Source of the DNA: a bacterium
Lineage (GTDB): Bacteria > Patescibacteriota > Patescibacteriia > 2-12-FULL-60-25
Assembly (NCBI GenBank): GCA_021806685.1
Contig: JAJZQU010000003.1
Location: forward strand, 1 to 40,545
DNA length: 40,545 bases
Direction: 5' to 3'
The notes under the pieces were generated by a model, which searched no databases, had not been told where the DNA came from, and saw only the letters and a list, made by a program, of their open reading frames with translations. This document shows positions 1 through 8,876 of the stretch, piece by piece. The position numbers were made by a program, and so were the translations under genes. The number at the start of each line of letters is the position of its first letter. The first letter of the stretch is position 1.

Positions 1-2038
1 CCGGCCGGTTGAGTCGGTCAATTGCCCGTCTTCCAAAATCTGAAGCAGAGTTTGTTGCACGTCATTGTGCGCTTTTTCTATTTCATCAAAACAGACGACG
101 CAATGCGGGCGTTTGCGGACAGCATCGGTCAGTTTTGTGCTTTCGCGGTAACCAACATAACCGGCAGGGGAACCGACCAGTTTGGATAGTGAGTGCGATT
201 CTGCAAACTCCGACATGTCCAGTTTGATGAGAGCGTCTTCCCGCCCAAAAAGCTCTTGGGCCAAGGCGCGGGCCAGTTCTGTCTTGCCGGTGCCTGACGG
301 GCCGACTAATAAGAGCGAAGCTTTGGGACGCCTGGGATCATGCAAACCAAGTTTTGCCCGGCGGATCACGTCAGCTATTTGGTTGATGGCACCTTCCTGC
401 CCAATGATGCGTGATGTCAGCCTTTCTTCCAATCCGCCCAGCCTTTCCCTTTCCGAAGCCAAGATGACAGAGACGGGCACATGGGCAATGCGCGCCACGA
501 CTTTTGCCACATCTTCCGGCTTAATCGTCGGGCGGTTACGGAGGCGCAAGTCATCCAGCTCATCAGCCAAGGCCAAGCGGTCTTGCTCTAGCCTGGCAGC
601 GTCAGCCGAAGCTTGCTCGGCCTGTTCCATTTCTTGGCGCTGGACATTTTGTTCGGCTTCTTCTTTTTTAGCCTTGATGGCAGCGTCCAAAACAGAAAGC
701 CTTTCCATCTGCTCGCGTGATTGGCGCTTGGCCACAACCGAAGCAGCTGCCTCATCCATCAAATCAACAGCCTTGTCTGGATATAAACGGTCGGTCATAA
801 AACGCCCGGCTAAATCAACCGCTGCCCGCAAGGTTTGGGGATGGAATTTTACGTTATGGTGTTGGGCATACCTTTCTTCCAAGCCTTTCAACATCTCATG
901 GGTGGCCTCAGCCGTCGGTTCCTCAATCATGATCGGTTGGAAACGGCGTTCCAAAGCAGCGTCCGGCTCAATGTGTTTTTTATATTCAGACCAAGTCGTG
1001 GCACCCACGCAGCGGATTTCGCCGCGGGCCAAGGCCGGCTTCAGTATGTTGGCGGCATCCAGCGAGCCGGAGGTAGACCCGGCGCCCACGATGTTGTGGA
1101 TCTCGTCGATAAAAAGGATGGTCTTAGGATCTTGCTTGGCTTCTTCAACGATTTGTTTGAGCCTGGCTTCAAACTCGCCGCGATACATGGTGCCAGCGAC
1201 CGTCGAAGCCAAATCCAAAGAAAGCAAGCGATGGCCATACAGGGCATCGGGCACATCGCCGTCAGCCAGGCGCTTGGCCAAGCCTTCCACGATGGCTGTC
1301 TTGCCTACGCCCGGGTCGCCCAAGAGGATGGGATTGCTTTTGGTGCGCCTGATCAGGATTTCAATCACCCTTTCAATCTCGCTTTCGCGGCCGATAACCG
1401 GGTCAAGCTTTTCGGCAATATCAGCTTGCGTCAAATTGCGGGCAAAACTTTCCAAAGCAGAAGTTTGCGAGGCTCGCCAATTGCGCGGCGAAGCAAAAGG
1501 CGGTTGCATGGGCCTTTCCTCTTCCATGCCGCCCGTCAAGTCATCTTCGTCTTCAGCCCTTTGCAAAACTTGGTCCATGGACGGGAAGTTGGAAGTGGAG
1601 CGCAAGACGCTCTCGGCTTGTTCGCGCAAAGTCTTGAGGTCAATGTTTTGGGATTTAAAATAATCCAAGACAGTCTTGTCATCGCATTCCGCCAAGGCAG
1701 CCACCAGGTGTTCCGTGCCCACGAATTTGTGTTCGCGCAAGTGGGCTGTCACGATGCATTTTTCCAAAAGTTTTTTAACGCCCTGTGATAAGTCCAAGGC
1801 CATGACGGATTTTTTGACAGAAGGGCTGCCCAGGAAAAAAGCAGTGGCATCAAGGTCTTTGCAACCGGCTTTCTTGAGGATCTCGCCACCCAAAGCGCCT
1901 TTTTCCTGCAAGAGGCCGACGATCAAATCGCCCGGCTCTACCAAGTCCCGGCCATTGGAAACAGCAAAGCTCAACGCTTTTTGGAGCGTGTCTTTCAGAT
2001 GGTTGGTAAACCGGTGGATGAGGTCGTTGGGGAGCATA
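1..2038 (-). CDS. Clp ATPase (ClpC/ClpB family), partial at window edge
   Basis: AAA+ unfoldase that threads protein substrates, either into ClpP or for disaggregation. The ORF track omits it because its 3-prime end lies outside the window; I translated it from the minus strand. It starts MLPNDLIHRF, has an N-terminal Clp repeat domain, a first nucleotide-binding domain with Walker A GDPGVGKT, a short coiled middle segment, and a second domain with GPSGTGKTELA. The visible end reads LQILEDGQLTDSTGR, which is typical of NBD2. About 679 residues are visible. The short middle segment fits ClpC better than ClpB, but the C-terminus needed to separate them is missing. The large plus-strand ORFs here are antisense shadows. 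An intergenic repeat separates it from htpX. Confidence 0.9.
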
Positions 2039-2100
2039 GTATGGTGACATGTGACCTGTGACACGTTTGATCCGACAAGTCACGTATCACGTTTCACGTG
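2039..2100. repeat. Intergenic GTGACA-type word repeat
   Basis: The gap between htpX and clp is built of short related words (gtgacatgtgacctgtgacac, then cacgtatcacgtttcacgtg) that are partly inverted and can fold into hairpins. It resembles in style the GTAAC repeats at 14738, 15928 and 28485. Function unknown; it may act as a terminator or attenuator between the two genes. Confidence 0.5.
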
Positions 2101-2991
2101 TCAGGGTTTTTCGAGCATTTCTCTTAAAAGTTTAATCCTCTCGTTAATGGGAGGGTGAGTCGAAAATAATCCAGCGGCGCGTTGCCCCAGTGACTTGGCT
2201 GTTGGGTCGGAAATCCAAAGATGGTTGGTGGCAGGGGAGACGCTGCGTATCGGGGAGGCGTTGTCGCGGATTTTTTCCAAGGCAGAAGCCAAGCCTTCGG
2301 GATAACGCGTCAGGAGTGCGCCGGAAGCATCGGCCAAATATTCGCGCTTGCGGGAAATGGCCAGTTTGATCAACTCGCCGACCAGGGGAGCCAGCAGGAT
2401 AAAGAGTATGCCGAGGATTATCAGGATGCCTCCGCCTTCGCGGGATCGGCGTCGGCCAAACAAGCTGCCGCGAAACATCCAGTTGCCCAACATGACAATG
2501 GCTCCGACCAAGATAGCCACCAGGATCATGAGCCGCGTATCAAAATTTTTGACGTGCGACATTTCGTGGGACAAAACTCCCTCGAGTTCGTTCTTATCCA
2601 AAATTTGCAGCAAGCCGGTGGTGACTGCCACGCTGGCATGTTGCGGGTCGCGCCCAGTGGCAAAAGCATTGGGCGATGGGTCCTCAACAATGAAGATACG
2701 CGGCCTTGGGATGCCGGCCGTAATGGCCAAATTCTCGACGGCATTCCACAGCGTCATGAATTGCGCCCGGTCAGTCAGTTCAACTGCGCCTGCTGACCAG
2801 AGGGCGATGCTTGATCCGGCGTACCACGAAATAAGCGTCCAACCGGTTGAAACAAACAAGGCAAGAATCAGGCCAGTGTATCCCGTGTCAGTCACATAGC
2901 CGTAAATATAACCGACCACAGCTAACAACCCAACGAATAAGGCTATAAGCAACCACGATTTGCGTTTGTTGGAATCAATTTGGGAATACAT
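2101..2991 (-). CDS. htpX: HtpX-like membrane zinc metalloprotease
   Basis: M48-family membrane protease that cleaves damaged membrane proteins, with its active site on the cytoplasmic side. The 296-aa protein has two N-terminal membrane segments (about residues 12-32 and 38-58), the zinc motif HEMSH at residues 142-146, two further hydrophobic segments (about 155-175 and 190-210), and the downstream zinc-ligand region KREYLADASGA. Length and order match HtpX. It lies just downstream of lemA on the same strand, a pairing commonly seen and taken to mean a shared envelope stress role. No clear Shine-Dalgarno precedes the ATG. Confidence 0.95.
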   Translation of the reverse strand: MYSQIDSNKRKSWLLIALFVGLLAVVGYIYGYVTDTGYTGLILALFVSTGWTLISWYAGSSIALWSAGAVELTDRAQFMTLWNAVENLAITAGIPRPRIFIVEDPSPNAFATGRDPQHASVAVTTGLLQILDKNELEGVLSHEMSHVKNFDTRLMILVAILVGAIVMLGNWMFRGSLFGRRRSREGGGILIILGILFILLAPLVGELIKLAISRKREYLADASGALLTRYPEGLASALEKIRDNASPIRSVSPATNHLWISDPTAKSLGQRAAGLFSTHPPINERIKLLREMLEKP

Positions 2992-3055
2992 GGGCAGTGT
3001 CAGGTCTCAAGTTACAAGTTTCAAGCAAAAAAACTTGAAACTTGTTGCTTGGAAC
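2992..3055. repeat. Intergenic hairpin repeat between lemA and htpX
   Basis: The segment contains caagttacaagtttcaagc followed by its near reverse complement gcttgaaacttgttgc around a run of A, so it forms a strong hairpin. It belongs in style to the ACTTGTAAC word repeats seen elsewhere in the window. Confidence 0.55.
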
Positions 3056-3625
3056 TTACGCTTGGGGTGCCGGTTGGTTGAACTCAACCTTAGGCACATC
3101 TTTTTCTTCCTCGGCAGCTTCAAAGAATTTGTAGGCCTTGAATTGCAGGAAGTTGGCAATCAGGTTGGTCGGGAAAACCTGAATCTTGGTGTTGAAGTCG
3201 CGCACGTTGCCATTGTAGAAACGGCGTGAAGCTTGGATTTTATTTTCCGTGTCAGCCAATTCGGTTTGGAGCTGCAAGAAATTTTGGTTGGCTTTTAGTT
3301 CGGGATAGCTTTCGGCTACGGCGAACAGGCTCTTTAAGGTTCCCATCAGCTGGTTTTCGGCAGCGATCTTTTCATCGATGCTTTTGGCCTGCATGGCTTG
3401 CGACCGGGCTTCGGCCACTTTAGTGAAAACAGTGCTTTCGTGAGAAGCATAACCTTGGACAGTGGATACAAGGTTGGGGATTAAGTCATGGCGTCGCTTG
3501 AGTTGGACGTCAATGTCTGACCAGGCTTCGTCCGTCTGATTGCGGGACTTAATCAGGCTATTGTAAGTCACCAAAAGCCAAACGGCTAAAATAGCGACAA
3601 CTATCAGCAAAATCCATCCAAACAT
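3056..3625 (-). CDS. lemA: LemA family membrane protein
   Basis: LemA proteins have one N-terminal membrane helix followed by a helical domain; their exact role is not settled, but they often sit beside HtpX-like proteases. The 189-aa product begins with a hydrophobic helix (about residues 2-20), then shows the family sequence YNSLIKSRNQTDEAWSDID, RRHDLIPNLV and later FNTKIQVFPTNLIANFLQFK. It is transcribed with htpX, 64 bp upstream of it, and diverges from the phosphomannomutase gene. The 5-prime region is AT-rich without an obvious SD. Confidence 0.95.
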   Translation of the reverse strand: MFGWILLIVVAILAVWLLVTYNSLIKSRNQTDEAWSDIDVQLKRRHDLIPNLVSTVQGYASHESTVFTKVAEARSQAMQAKSIDEKIAAENQLMGTLKSLFAVAESYPELKANQNFLQLQTELADTENKIQASRRFYNGNVRDFNTKIQVFPTNLIANFLQFKAYKFFEAAEEEKDVPKVEFNQPAPQA

Positions 3626-3699
3626 AGAGGATTTAAAGCTATGAATTATTACCCCGAATTATAGACGAATGGCTGCGCATGGTCAATAATGTTTTTCAT

Positions 3700-5088
3700 A
3701 TGCACAAAGAGCTTTTTTCGGTCTTTAAGGCCTATGACATCCGTGGGGAGTCGCCGCAGGTCATTGACGCTGCTTTTGCGGCTAATTTGGGTGCGGCTAT
3801 CGTTAAATCACGTAACCCTAAAAGGGTCATGGTTGGCCGAGATATGCGGCTTACCTCACCCGAACTCGAAAAGGCGTTGGTCGAGTCACTGTCTAGCCAG
3901 GGGGTTGAGGTGGTCAGGATAGGGCTTTGTTCAACTCCCATGTTCAATGTCTTGCTTGGTTTGGCAAATCCCAAGTTTGATTTGGGAGTCATGATCACTG
4001 CCTCGCACAACCCGGGAAAATACAATGGCTTCAAATTTTCAAACAGCGATTGCGTGCCCATCGGGTTGGACAGTGGCATGGATAAAATTCGTGATGCCTG
4101 GCCTGACCAGGCGCCAGGGGAGTTAAGCGTGACAAAAGGTTCAGTCACGGAAGATCCGACTGCGCTCGATCGTTATCTTGATTACGTTATCAAGCTCGCC
4201 AATCTTCCGGCCGACATGCCTGAAATGAAAGTTGTGATTGATGCAGGCAACGGCATGGGTGGCCATGTCTTGCCTAGGTTGCTGGAAAAGTGTCCTTGGA
4301 TAAAAGCTGAGCAATTATATTTTGACCTGGATGGCAATTTCCCAAACCACGAAGCTAATCCGATTAAGCCGGAAACATTGGATGTCTTGCGCCAAAGGGT
4401 CAAAGATACTAAGGCTACTTGCGGCATTGCTTTTGACGGTGATGCTGACCGAGTCGGTTTTGTTGACGAGCAGGGCGAGCAAATAAAGGGTGATATTTTA
4501 ACAGCCTTATTTTCCAGCTTGCAGGAAAAGGTTAAACAAGGCGGACGTGTCCTGTTTGATATCCGATCTTCTTGGTCAGTTCCCGAGACTGTCCAAGCTA
4601 CTGGTGGCATACCGGAAATCTTTCCAGTCGGCAGCGCCAAAATAAAAAACGCCATGCGTGAAAAACAGGCTGTCTTTGCCGGGGAAGTATCCATGCATTA
4701 TTACTTTAATGAGCTTTGGAATGTGGAGAGCGGGGATTATGCCATGCTGATTTTGTTAAAGTCTTTAGCTGCCAATAATCAGCCGCTAAGCTCAATGTGG
4801 AAAAAAATTGCTCATTACTTCCATTCCGGAGAAATAAATTTTGAGGTAAAGGATACAAAAAGTGTTCTTAGTAAATTGAAGGATGTCTACGCTGCCAAGG
4901 CCACTAAAGTCATTGAGATAGATGGTATTCGTTGTGAGTTTGGCGATCCTAAAGCAGACAAGGAAGCCTGGTGGTTTAATGTCAGGGCCTCCAACACAGA
5001 GCCTTTGGTCAGGTTAAACCTCGAAGCCACGACCGAAGAGCTGATGAGAGCCAAGGTTAAAGAACTGACTGACTTAATCAATTCGTAA
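3700..5088 (+). CDS. manB: Phosphomannomutase/phosphoglucomutase
   Basis: Interconverts hexose 6- and 1-phosphates for sugar nucleotide and surface glycan synthesis. I place the start at ATG 3700 (MHKELFSVFKAYDIRGE) rather than the upstream alternative, giving 462 aa. All alpha-D-phosphohexomutase landmarks are present: the phosphoserine loop TASHNPGKYNGFK, the metal loop DGDADR, a sugar-binding loop GEVSMHYYF (a Met where GExSGH usually has Gly), and the phosphate loop SNTEPLVRLN. An AATAAT box lies 9 bp before the ATG. murI follows after 6 bp, so the two are likely co-transcribed. Substrate preference between mannose and glucose cannot be read from sequence. Confidence 0.93.
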   Translation: MHKELFSVFKAYDIRGESPQVIDAAFAANLGAAIVKSRNPKRVMVGRDMRLTSPELEKALVESLSSQGVEVVRIGLCSTPMFNVLLGLANPKFDLGVMITASHNPGKYNGFKFSNSDCVPIGLDSGMDKIRDAWPDQAPGELSVTKGSVTEDPTALDRYLDYVIKLANLPADMPEMKVVIDAGNGMGGHVLPRLLEKCPWIKAEQLYFDLDGNFPNHEANPIKPETLDVLRQRVKDTKATCGIAFDGDADRVGFVDEQGEQIKGDILTALFSSLQEKVKQGGRVLFDIRSSWSVPETVQATGGIPEIFPVGSAKIKNAMREKQAVFAGEVSMHYYFNELWNVESGDYAMLILLKSLAANNQPLSSMWKKIAHYFHSGEINFEVKDTKSVLSKLKDVYAAKATKVIEIDGIRCEFGDPKADKEAWWFNVRASNTEPLVRLNLEATTEELMRAKVKELTDLINS

Positions 5089-5094
5089 TGAGCT

Positions 5095-5868
5095 ATGATC
5101 GGTTTATTTGATTCTGGTATCGGTGGGTTGACTGTTGTTAAAGCCTTGTTGGAAAAAGCTCCTAAGGCGGATTTTGTGTATTTGGGTGATACGGCCCGTT
5201 ACCCATATGGCAATAAAAGCCAGGAAACAGTTGAACGTTATGCCAAAGAAGACGCGGAATATGTTATTAAGCAAGGTGCGCAGCTGATAATCGTGGCTTG
5301 TAACACTGCCAGCTCATTGGCCTTGCCTAAGTTGCAGGAAACATTCCCCAACATCCCTTTTATTGGCGTGGTCAAACCCGCTGCCCAGGCAGCCGCTGCT
5401 TTGGGACGCCATAAAATTGGAGTCATCGGGACCAGGGCTACGGTCAACTCAGGCATCTATGAAAAAGTCATCAAAAAATACGCCCCTTCGGCCGAAATCC
5501 TGCAGCGAGCCTGTCCATTGTTCGTACCTTTGGTTGAAGAAGGTTTGCTGGATGATCAAGTGACTAAAACCATGGTCAAGCGGTACCTCATGCCATTGCG
5601 CCAAGCTAATGTTAATGCCTTGATACTCGGCTGCACGCACTACCCATTCCTAAAACCATTAATACAAAGGTTCATGGGCAAGAAAGTCAAAGTTATTGAC
5701 TCGGCTGGGACAGTTATCCAGCAGGCCATGGAAAATTATCCTGACTTATTTCTGGCACAAGATAATCCCAAGCAAACAATTACCTTTACTGAGACCTCTT
5801 CAGCCTCGGACCAGGTGGCCAGCCGTTGGTTGGGCAGGCAGGTTAAAGGAGTCAAGGCTGACCTGTAA
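5095..5868 (+). CDS. murI: Glutamate racemase
   Basis: Makes D-glutamate for peptidoglycan in the cytoplasm. The 257-aa protein opens with GLFDSGIGGLTVVKALL and contains both catalytic cysteine segments, VACNTASS near residue 72 and LGCTHYPFL near residue 182, as in active MurI/RacE enzymes. Length is normal. It starts 6 bp after the phosphomannomutase stop, which suggests translational coupling. The next gene, the DGR target, has its own promoter starting 14 bp after the murI stop. Confidence 0.96.
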   Translation: MIGLFDSGIGGLTVVKALLEKAPKADFVYLGDTARYPYGNKSQETVERYAKEDAEYVIKQGAQLIIVACNTASSLALPKLQETFPNIPFIGVVKPAAQAAAALGRHKIGVIGTRATVNSGIYEKVIKKYAPSAEILQRACPLFVPLVEEGLLDDQVTKTMVKRYLMPLRQANVNALILGCTHYPFLKPLIQRFMGKKVKVIDSAGTVIQQAMENYPDLFLAQDNPKQTITFTETSSASDQVASRWLGRQVKGVKADL

Positions 5869-5882
5869 GCTCAAGCTGAAAG

Positions 5883-5911
5883 TTGATTCAGTGGGTTTAT
5901 TGATATATAAT
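5883..5911 (+). promoter_or_regulatory. Sigma70-like promoter of the DGR target gene
   Basis: TTGATT (5883-5888), a 17-bp spacer and a perfect TATAAT (5906-5911). The ATG of the target gene lies 12 bp beyond the -10 box, so the transcript would have a leader of only about 5-6 nt. Confidence 0.7.
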
Positions 5912-5923
5912 CTCATTAATTTT

Positions 5924-7648
5924 ATGCCTTTCGAAAATCCCTTCCTCATCCAAAAATACCCGGATTTGCCAGGCTCCAAGCCAGTTGAGTCGGCTGTAGG
6001 GAAGGTGCAGAGAGAGGGCGGGAAGATCCGCAACAAAGAAGACCGGGTCCAGGCCTATCTTGACCGCCTGGAAAAACTCATACTTGACCCGAAAAAAGAA
6101 CAAAAGACGATTCAGATGGCCGGCCAAACTCGTCCCCGGGCTCTTTCTCTCTTGAGGGAAATGGTCATGGACAAGTACGTGCGCGTGAACGAGCGGAAGA
6201 TGGCCGAAGGCGCGGCCCGGGTAGAGGAGCGCGCGGCCAGGGAAATGGGCATCCAGGCCCACTACGGCGAGCAGGAACTTGAGCAGCGCGGCGAGATCGC
6301 GGTTGAGGACCTGGAAAAATCTTTAGATAACTGGATTTCGTATCTTTCAGACGCCAACGAACCCTATCCAATCTGGTTCCGTTATTACGCCTTCCGCAAC
6401 ATCCTTGACCTCTCTGACTACGACAAAGACAAGCAGGAGTTTCCCAAGCGTTCGGCCGGCACGGCCCGCCTTTTCCCTGACATAGACCGCGGGGCCTTGG
6501 CATACGTCGAGGACAGGATTGAAGCCTCGAAGGATCCGGCTCAACTTGAGCGCCTTAAACGCGTGGAGCAGGCGAACGGCACTCCGGAGGACTTATTGAT
6601 CACTGAAGACAAGGCGGAGCGGTTCGCCAAACTCCCTTTTGCCAAGCAATACGCGGAAGGCATCAAGCAGGCCGGAGAGATCACGCCCGAGATGCGCGAG
6701 GAAACGCGCGGCAGGTGGGTCAAGTACCAGCAAGGCACCGATCCCACGGCCCTCTGGGCCTCGCTCCAGAACAAAGGCACGGCCTGGTGCACCAAGGGGT
6801 TTGCCACGGCCGAAACCCAGCTCAAAGGAGGGGACTTTTACGTCTATTACACTTTAGACAAGCAGGGCAAGCCCGCCATCCCGCGCATTGCCATCCGCAT
6901 GCAGGGCGATGCCATCGGCGAAGTCAGGGGAGTGGCCGACAGCCGGCAGAACCTGGAGGGCAACATGGCGGAGATTGCGGATGAAAAAATGAAACCATTG
7001 CCCGGATGCGAACGGTACAAGAAAGCCTCGGCTGATGTGAAACGCCTGAATGAGATTTATGTGAAATCCAAAGCCGGGCAGCAACTTAAGAAGGAAGACC
7101 TCATCTTCCTTTATGAGATCGACTCTCCCATTCAAGGTTTTGGTTACGAGGCGCACCCGCGCATCAAGGAGCTCCGTGACAGGCGCAACCCCAAAGAAGA
7201 CGCTTCCATTGTCTTTGAGTGTAAGCCAGATGAAATAGCTTGGAAGAAAGAGGATATTAAAGAAACCACCAAAGCCTACATCGGCCCGCTCTTCCCCGGT
7301 ATATTCAAGGCACTTGGCCATCTCGAACATATTTATACTTCTTTCCCTGAAGGCAGGATCAGGAAACAGTCAATCGAGATCGGAGGAAAGGACAAAAAAC
7401 AGCTCGAAGCAGAACTTGAAAAAGCCAAAATAAACGTCAATAATTATGCCCGCCACATGATGCGCCAAAAAGAGTTTACGACTGAAAAGAAACCCGAACA
7501 GGCAGACCTAGTTCGCCTTAAAGTCGGCGATCTTGGTTTTAACCATAATCCGACAACCGATGAAATTTACAAAAAAGTCGAAGAACTAGGTTTGGAGCTT
7601 TGCCCGGCCGAAGTCGGTCCTTATCTTCGTCTGGAGTATAAGGATTAG
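5924..7648 (+). CDS. DGR target protein body, ended by TAG just before the variable repeat
   Basis: Start chosen at ATG 5924 (MPFENPFLIQKY), directly after a good promoter; the track's longer ORF overlaps murI. The 574-aa product is charged and helical at the N-terminus (about 1-130), has a conserved-looking block around residues 285-350 with GTAWCTKG and GGDFYVYYTLD, and ends LCPAEVGPYLRLEYKD before TAG. I recall CPR DGR targets in which a similar LCPAEVGP...LxYxD segment continues through Gln into the VR domain; that is memory, not a search. The frame stays open after the TAG for 57 more codons, covering the whole VR. No signal peptide is visible, so it is probably cytoplasmic. Its biochemical function is unknown. 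Confidence 0.8.
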   Translation: MPFENPFLIQKYPDLPGSKPVESAVGKVQREGGKIRNKEDRVQAYLDRLEKLILDPKKEQKTIQMAGQTRPRALSLLREMVMDKYVRVNERKMAEGAARVEERAAREMGIQAHYGEQELEQRGEIAVEDLEKSLDNWISYLSDANEPYPIWFRYYAFRNILDLSDYDKDKQEFPKRSAGTARLFPDIDRGALAYVEDRIEASKDPAQLERLKRVEQANGTPEDLLITEDKAERFAKLPFAKQYAEGIKQAGEITPEMREETRGRWVKYQQGTDPTALWASLQNKGTAWCTKGFATAETQLKGGDFYVYYTLDKQGKPAIPRIAIRMQGDAIGEVRGVADSRQNLEGNMAEIADEKMKPLPGCERYKKASADVKRLNEIYVKSKAGQQLKKEDLIFLYEIDSPIQGFGYEAHPRIKELRDRRNPKEDASIVFECKPDEIAWKKEDIKETTKAYIGPLFPGIFKALGHLEHIYTSFPEGRIRKQSIEIGGKDKKQLEAELEKAKINVNNYARHMMRQKEFTTEKKPEQADLVRLKVGDLGFNHNPTTDEIYKKVEELGLELCPAEVGPYLRLEYKD

Positions 7649-7822
7649 GCATTAAATGAATGGATTTACATTGCAATGAAACAAATAGCTGATCCCGGCG
7701 GCAACCCGGGCGTCTTCGAGCTGGGACGCATTGCCGACGGGCTCTGGCTGAGCCGCAACTGGGCGAAGCCCGCGAGTACCTGGCTTCCGCACGGCGAGTT
7801 GGTGTTCCGCTCTCGCAAGTGA
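7649..7822 (+). pseudogene. In-frame continuation of the DGR target, carrying the variable domain
   Basis: Directly after the TAG at 7646-7648 the same frame reads ALNEWIYIAMKQIAD, then the VR, ending ELVFRSRK and TGA at 7820-7822. With readthrough the full protein would be 632 aa. The diversified C-terminal domain ends exactly where DGR targets usually do. An ATG at 7676 could start a 48-aa VR-only peptide but has no ribosome site. I read this as the severed C-terminus of the target (nonsense mutation, programmed readthrough, or base-call error), not as an independent gene. Confidence 0.75.
7684..7820 (+). repeat. DGR variable repeat (VR)
   Basis: Ungapped match over about 137 bp to the TR at 9241-9377 on the opposite strand. 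By hand alignment there are 19 differences, all at positions where the TR sense strand has A (12 to G, 4 to C, 3 to T). The 3-prime end is the invariant block gttccgctctcg, the likely initiation-of-homology region. At protein level the TR codons for Asn, Asp, Lys, Glu, Thr and Met have become Gly, Ile, Arg, Ser, Leu, His, Val and Ala, with no stop codon created. Confidence 0.96.
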
Positions 7823-7845
7823 TTTTTTGAAATTTTATTTCTTTT

Positions 7846-8805
7846 TTAGACGCTTTGGTTCTTTGGTGCTTGGATGCTTTGAGCCAGCTCAAACGTATTG
7901 CCATGGCTTAGCGAGCCTAAATATGAAGCCAGAGTTTGTGGTGACTTATTTTTTCGCAAATGTTTTAGCATTCGGTTTTTTGTTGCGGTCCTCGGTATGC
8001 GATGATTTGGGAAATGAACCCAACCTAAAAAATCCACGCCAGAGGCAAGGGTCTCGATAGAAACTTTTTTAGGGTGAAGCTCAAGATGCAATTGTGTTTG
8101 CAGAAATTCTGAAATGATTGGAATTAAACCAATCAAGTATCTCTTATCTTCATGTAAGATAACAAAGTCATCAGAATAACGAATATAGAAGCGGGTTTTG
8201 ACTTGCCGTTTTAAAAACTGGTCCAAATCGTTCATATAAATGTTCACCAAGAGTTGGCTGGTGACGTTGCCGAGCGGAAGGCCGATGTTTGCTTTTCCTT
8301 CCACATGGAAGCTGTCGATAACTTGCTCCAATAGCCAGAGGATGTCGCCATCTTTTATGCGCCACCGCAAGATATTTTTTAGAATTTCATGATCAATATT
8401 GGCGAAAAATTTTCTAATGTCGCACTTCAGCACCCAAGCAGTACGCGTGTGGTTTTTTGAGGCTTTTCTTACAAAATATCTCAGGCGATCCATGGCACGA
8501 TGCGTGCCTTTGCCAATGCGGCACGAATAGGAATCGTGGATGAACTGCTTATCGAAATACGGATAAAGAATCCTGCAGATTGCGTGGTGCACCAGCCGAT
8601 CTCGTACGTTGGCTTTGTGGATATCGCGCGGTTTCGGATCGTTGATCTTGAAAGGATGGTAGGGACCATGCCGATAGGTCTTTTCCGTCAGCTCTGCGTG
8701 GAGATTCAGGACGTTGTCCATGAAATGCATGGAAAACTCCGCGACGTCTTTGCGTTTTTTCTTGCCGCGCAAAAATTCTTGCCAGGAAGCGAGCAAATTC
8801 TCCAC
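7846..8805 (-). CDS. DGR reverse transcriptase
   Basis: Group II intron-like reverse transcriptase of the DGR type, which copies the TR RNA with errors at adenines. The 319-aa ORF has the fingers segment NDPKPRDIHKANVRDRLVHHA, the first catalytic Asp in LKCDIRKFF (about D129), the DGR-type block GLPLGNVTSQ (175-184), and the active site YSDD (210-213), then LHPKKV and GVDFLGWVHFP. No endonuclease or maturase domain follows, as expected for DGR RTs. The track start is GTG 8805; homologous-looking sequence (KWLPHIYDDIIFV) continues in frame upstream to the (AG)9 tract with no good start codon, so the true N-terminus is uncertain. It converges on the VR with only 23 bp between them. Confidence 0.95.
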   Translation of the reverse strand: MENLLASWQEFLRGKKKRKDVAEFSMHFMDNVLNLHAELTEKTYRHGPYHPFKINDPKPRDIHKANVRDRLVHHAICRILYPYFDKQFIHDSYSCRIGKGTHRAMDRLRYFVRKASKNHTRTAWVLKCDIRKFFANIDHEILKNILRWRIKDGDILWLLEQVIDSFHVEGKANIGLPLGNVTSQLLVNIYMNDLDQFLKRQVKTRFYIRYSDDFVILHEDKRYLIGLIPIISEFLQTQLHLELHPKKVSIETLASGVDFLGWVHFPNHRIPRTATKNRMLKHLRKNKSPQTLASYLGSLSHGNTFELAQSIQAPKNQSV

Positions 8806-8842
8806 GAAAATGATATCATCGTAAATATGAGGCAGCCATTTA

Positions 8843-8860
8843 CTCTCTCTCTCTCTCTCT
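8843..8860. repeat. (CT)9 microsatellite between RT and avd
   Basis: Eighteen bases of perfect CT dinucleotide, read as (AG)9 on the RT strand. It lies within the open frames leading into both RT (minus) and avd (plus). Removing one unit puts ATG 8827 in frame with avd and joins the RT frame to an open frame upstream. Such tracts are prone to slippage. Confidence 0.85.
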
Positions 8861-8876
8861 TAATAACGCCTCGATT

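Noticed and set aside
182-1788. Long plus-strand ORFs of 493 and 317 aa
   Set aside because: They lie antisense to the Clp ATPase, whose minus-strand translation has clear Walker motifs; their own sequences are Ser/Arg-rich shadows.
7646-7648. Genome-wide recoding of TAG as an amino acid
   Set aside because: thrS and the 931-aa gene end at TAG with terminators directly after, so TAG works as a stop in this genome.
8843-8860. (AG)9 as a Shine-Dalgarno sequence for RT
   Set aside because: It is purine-rich, but lies 37 bp or more from the GTG at 8805, too far for an SD.
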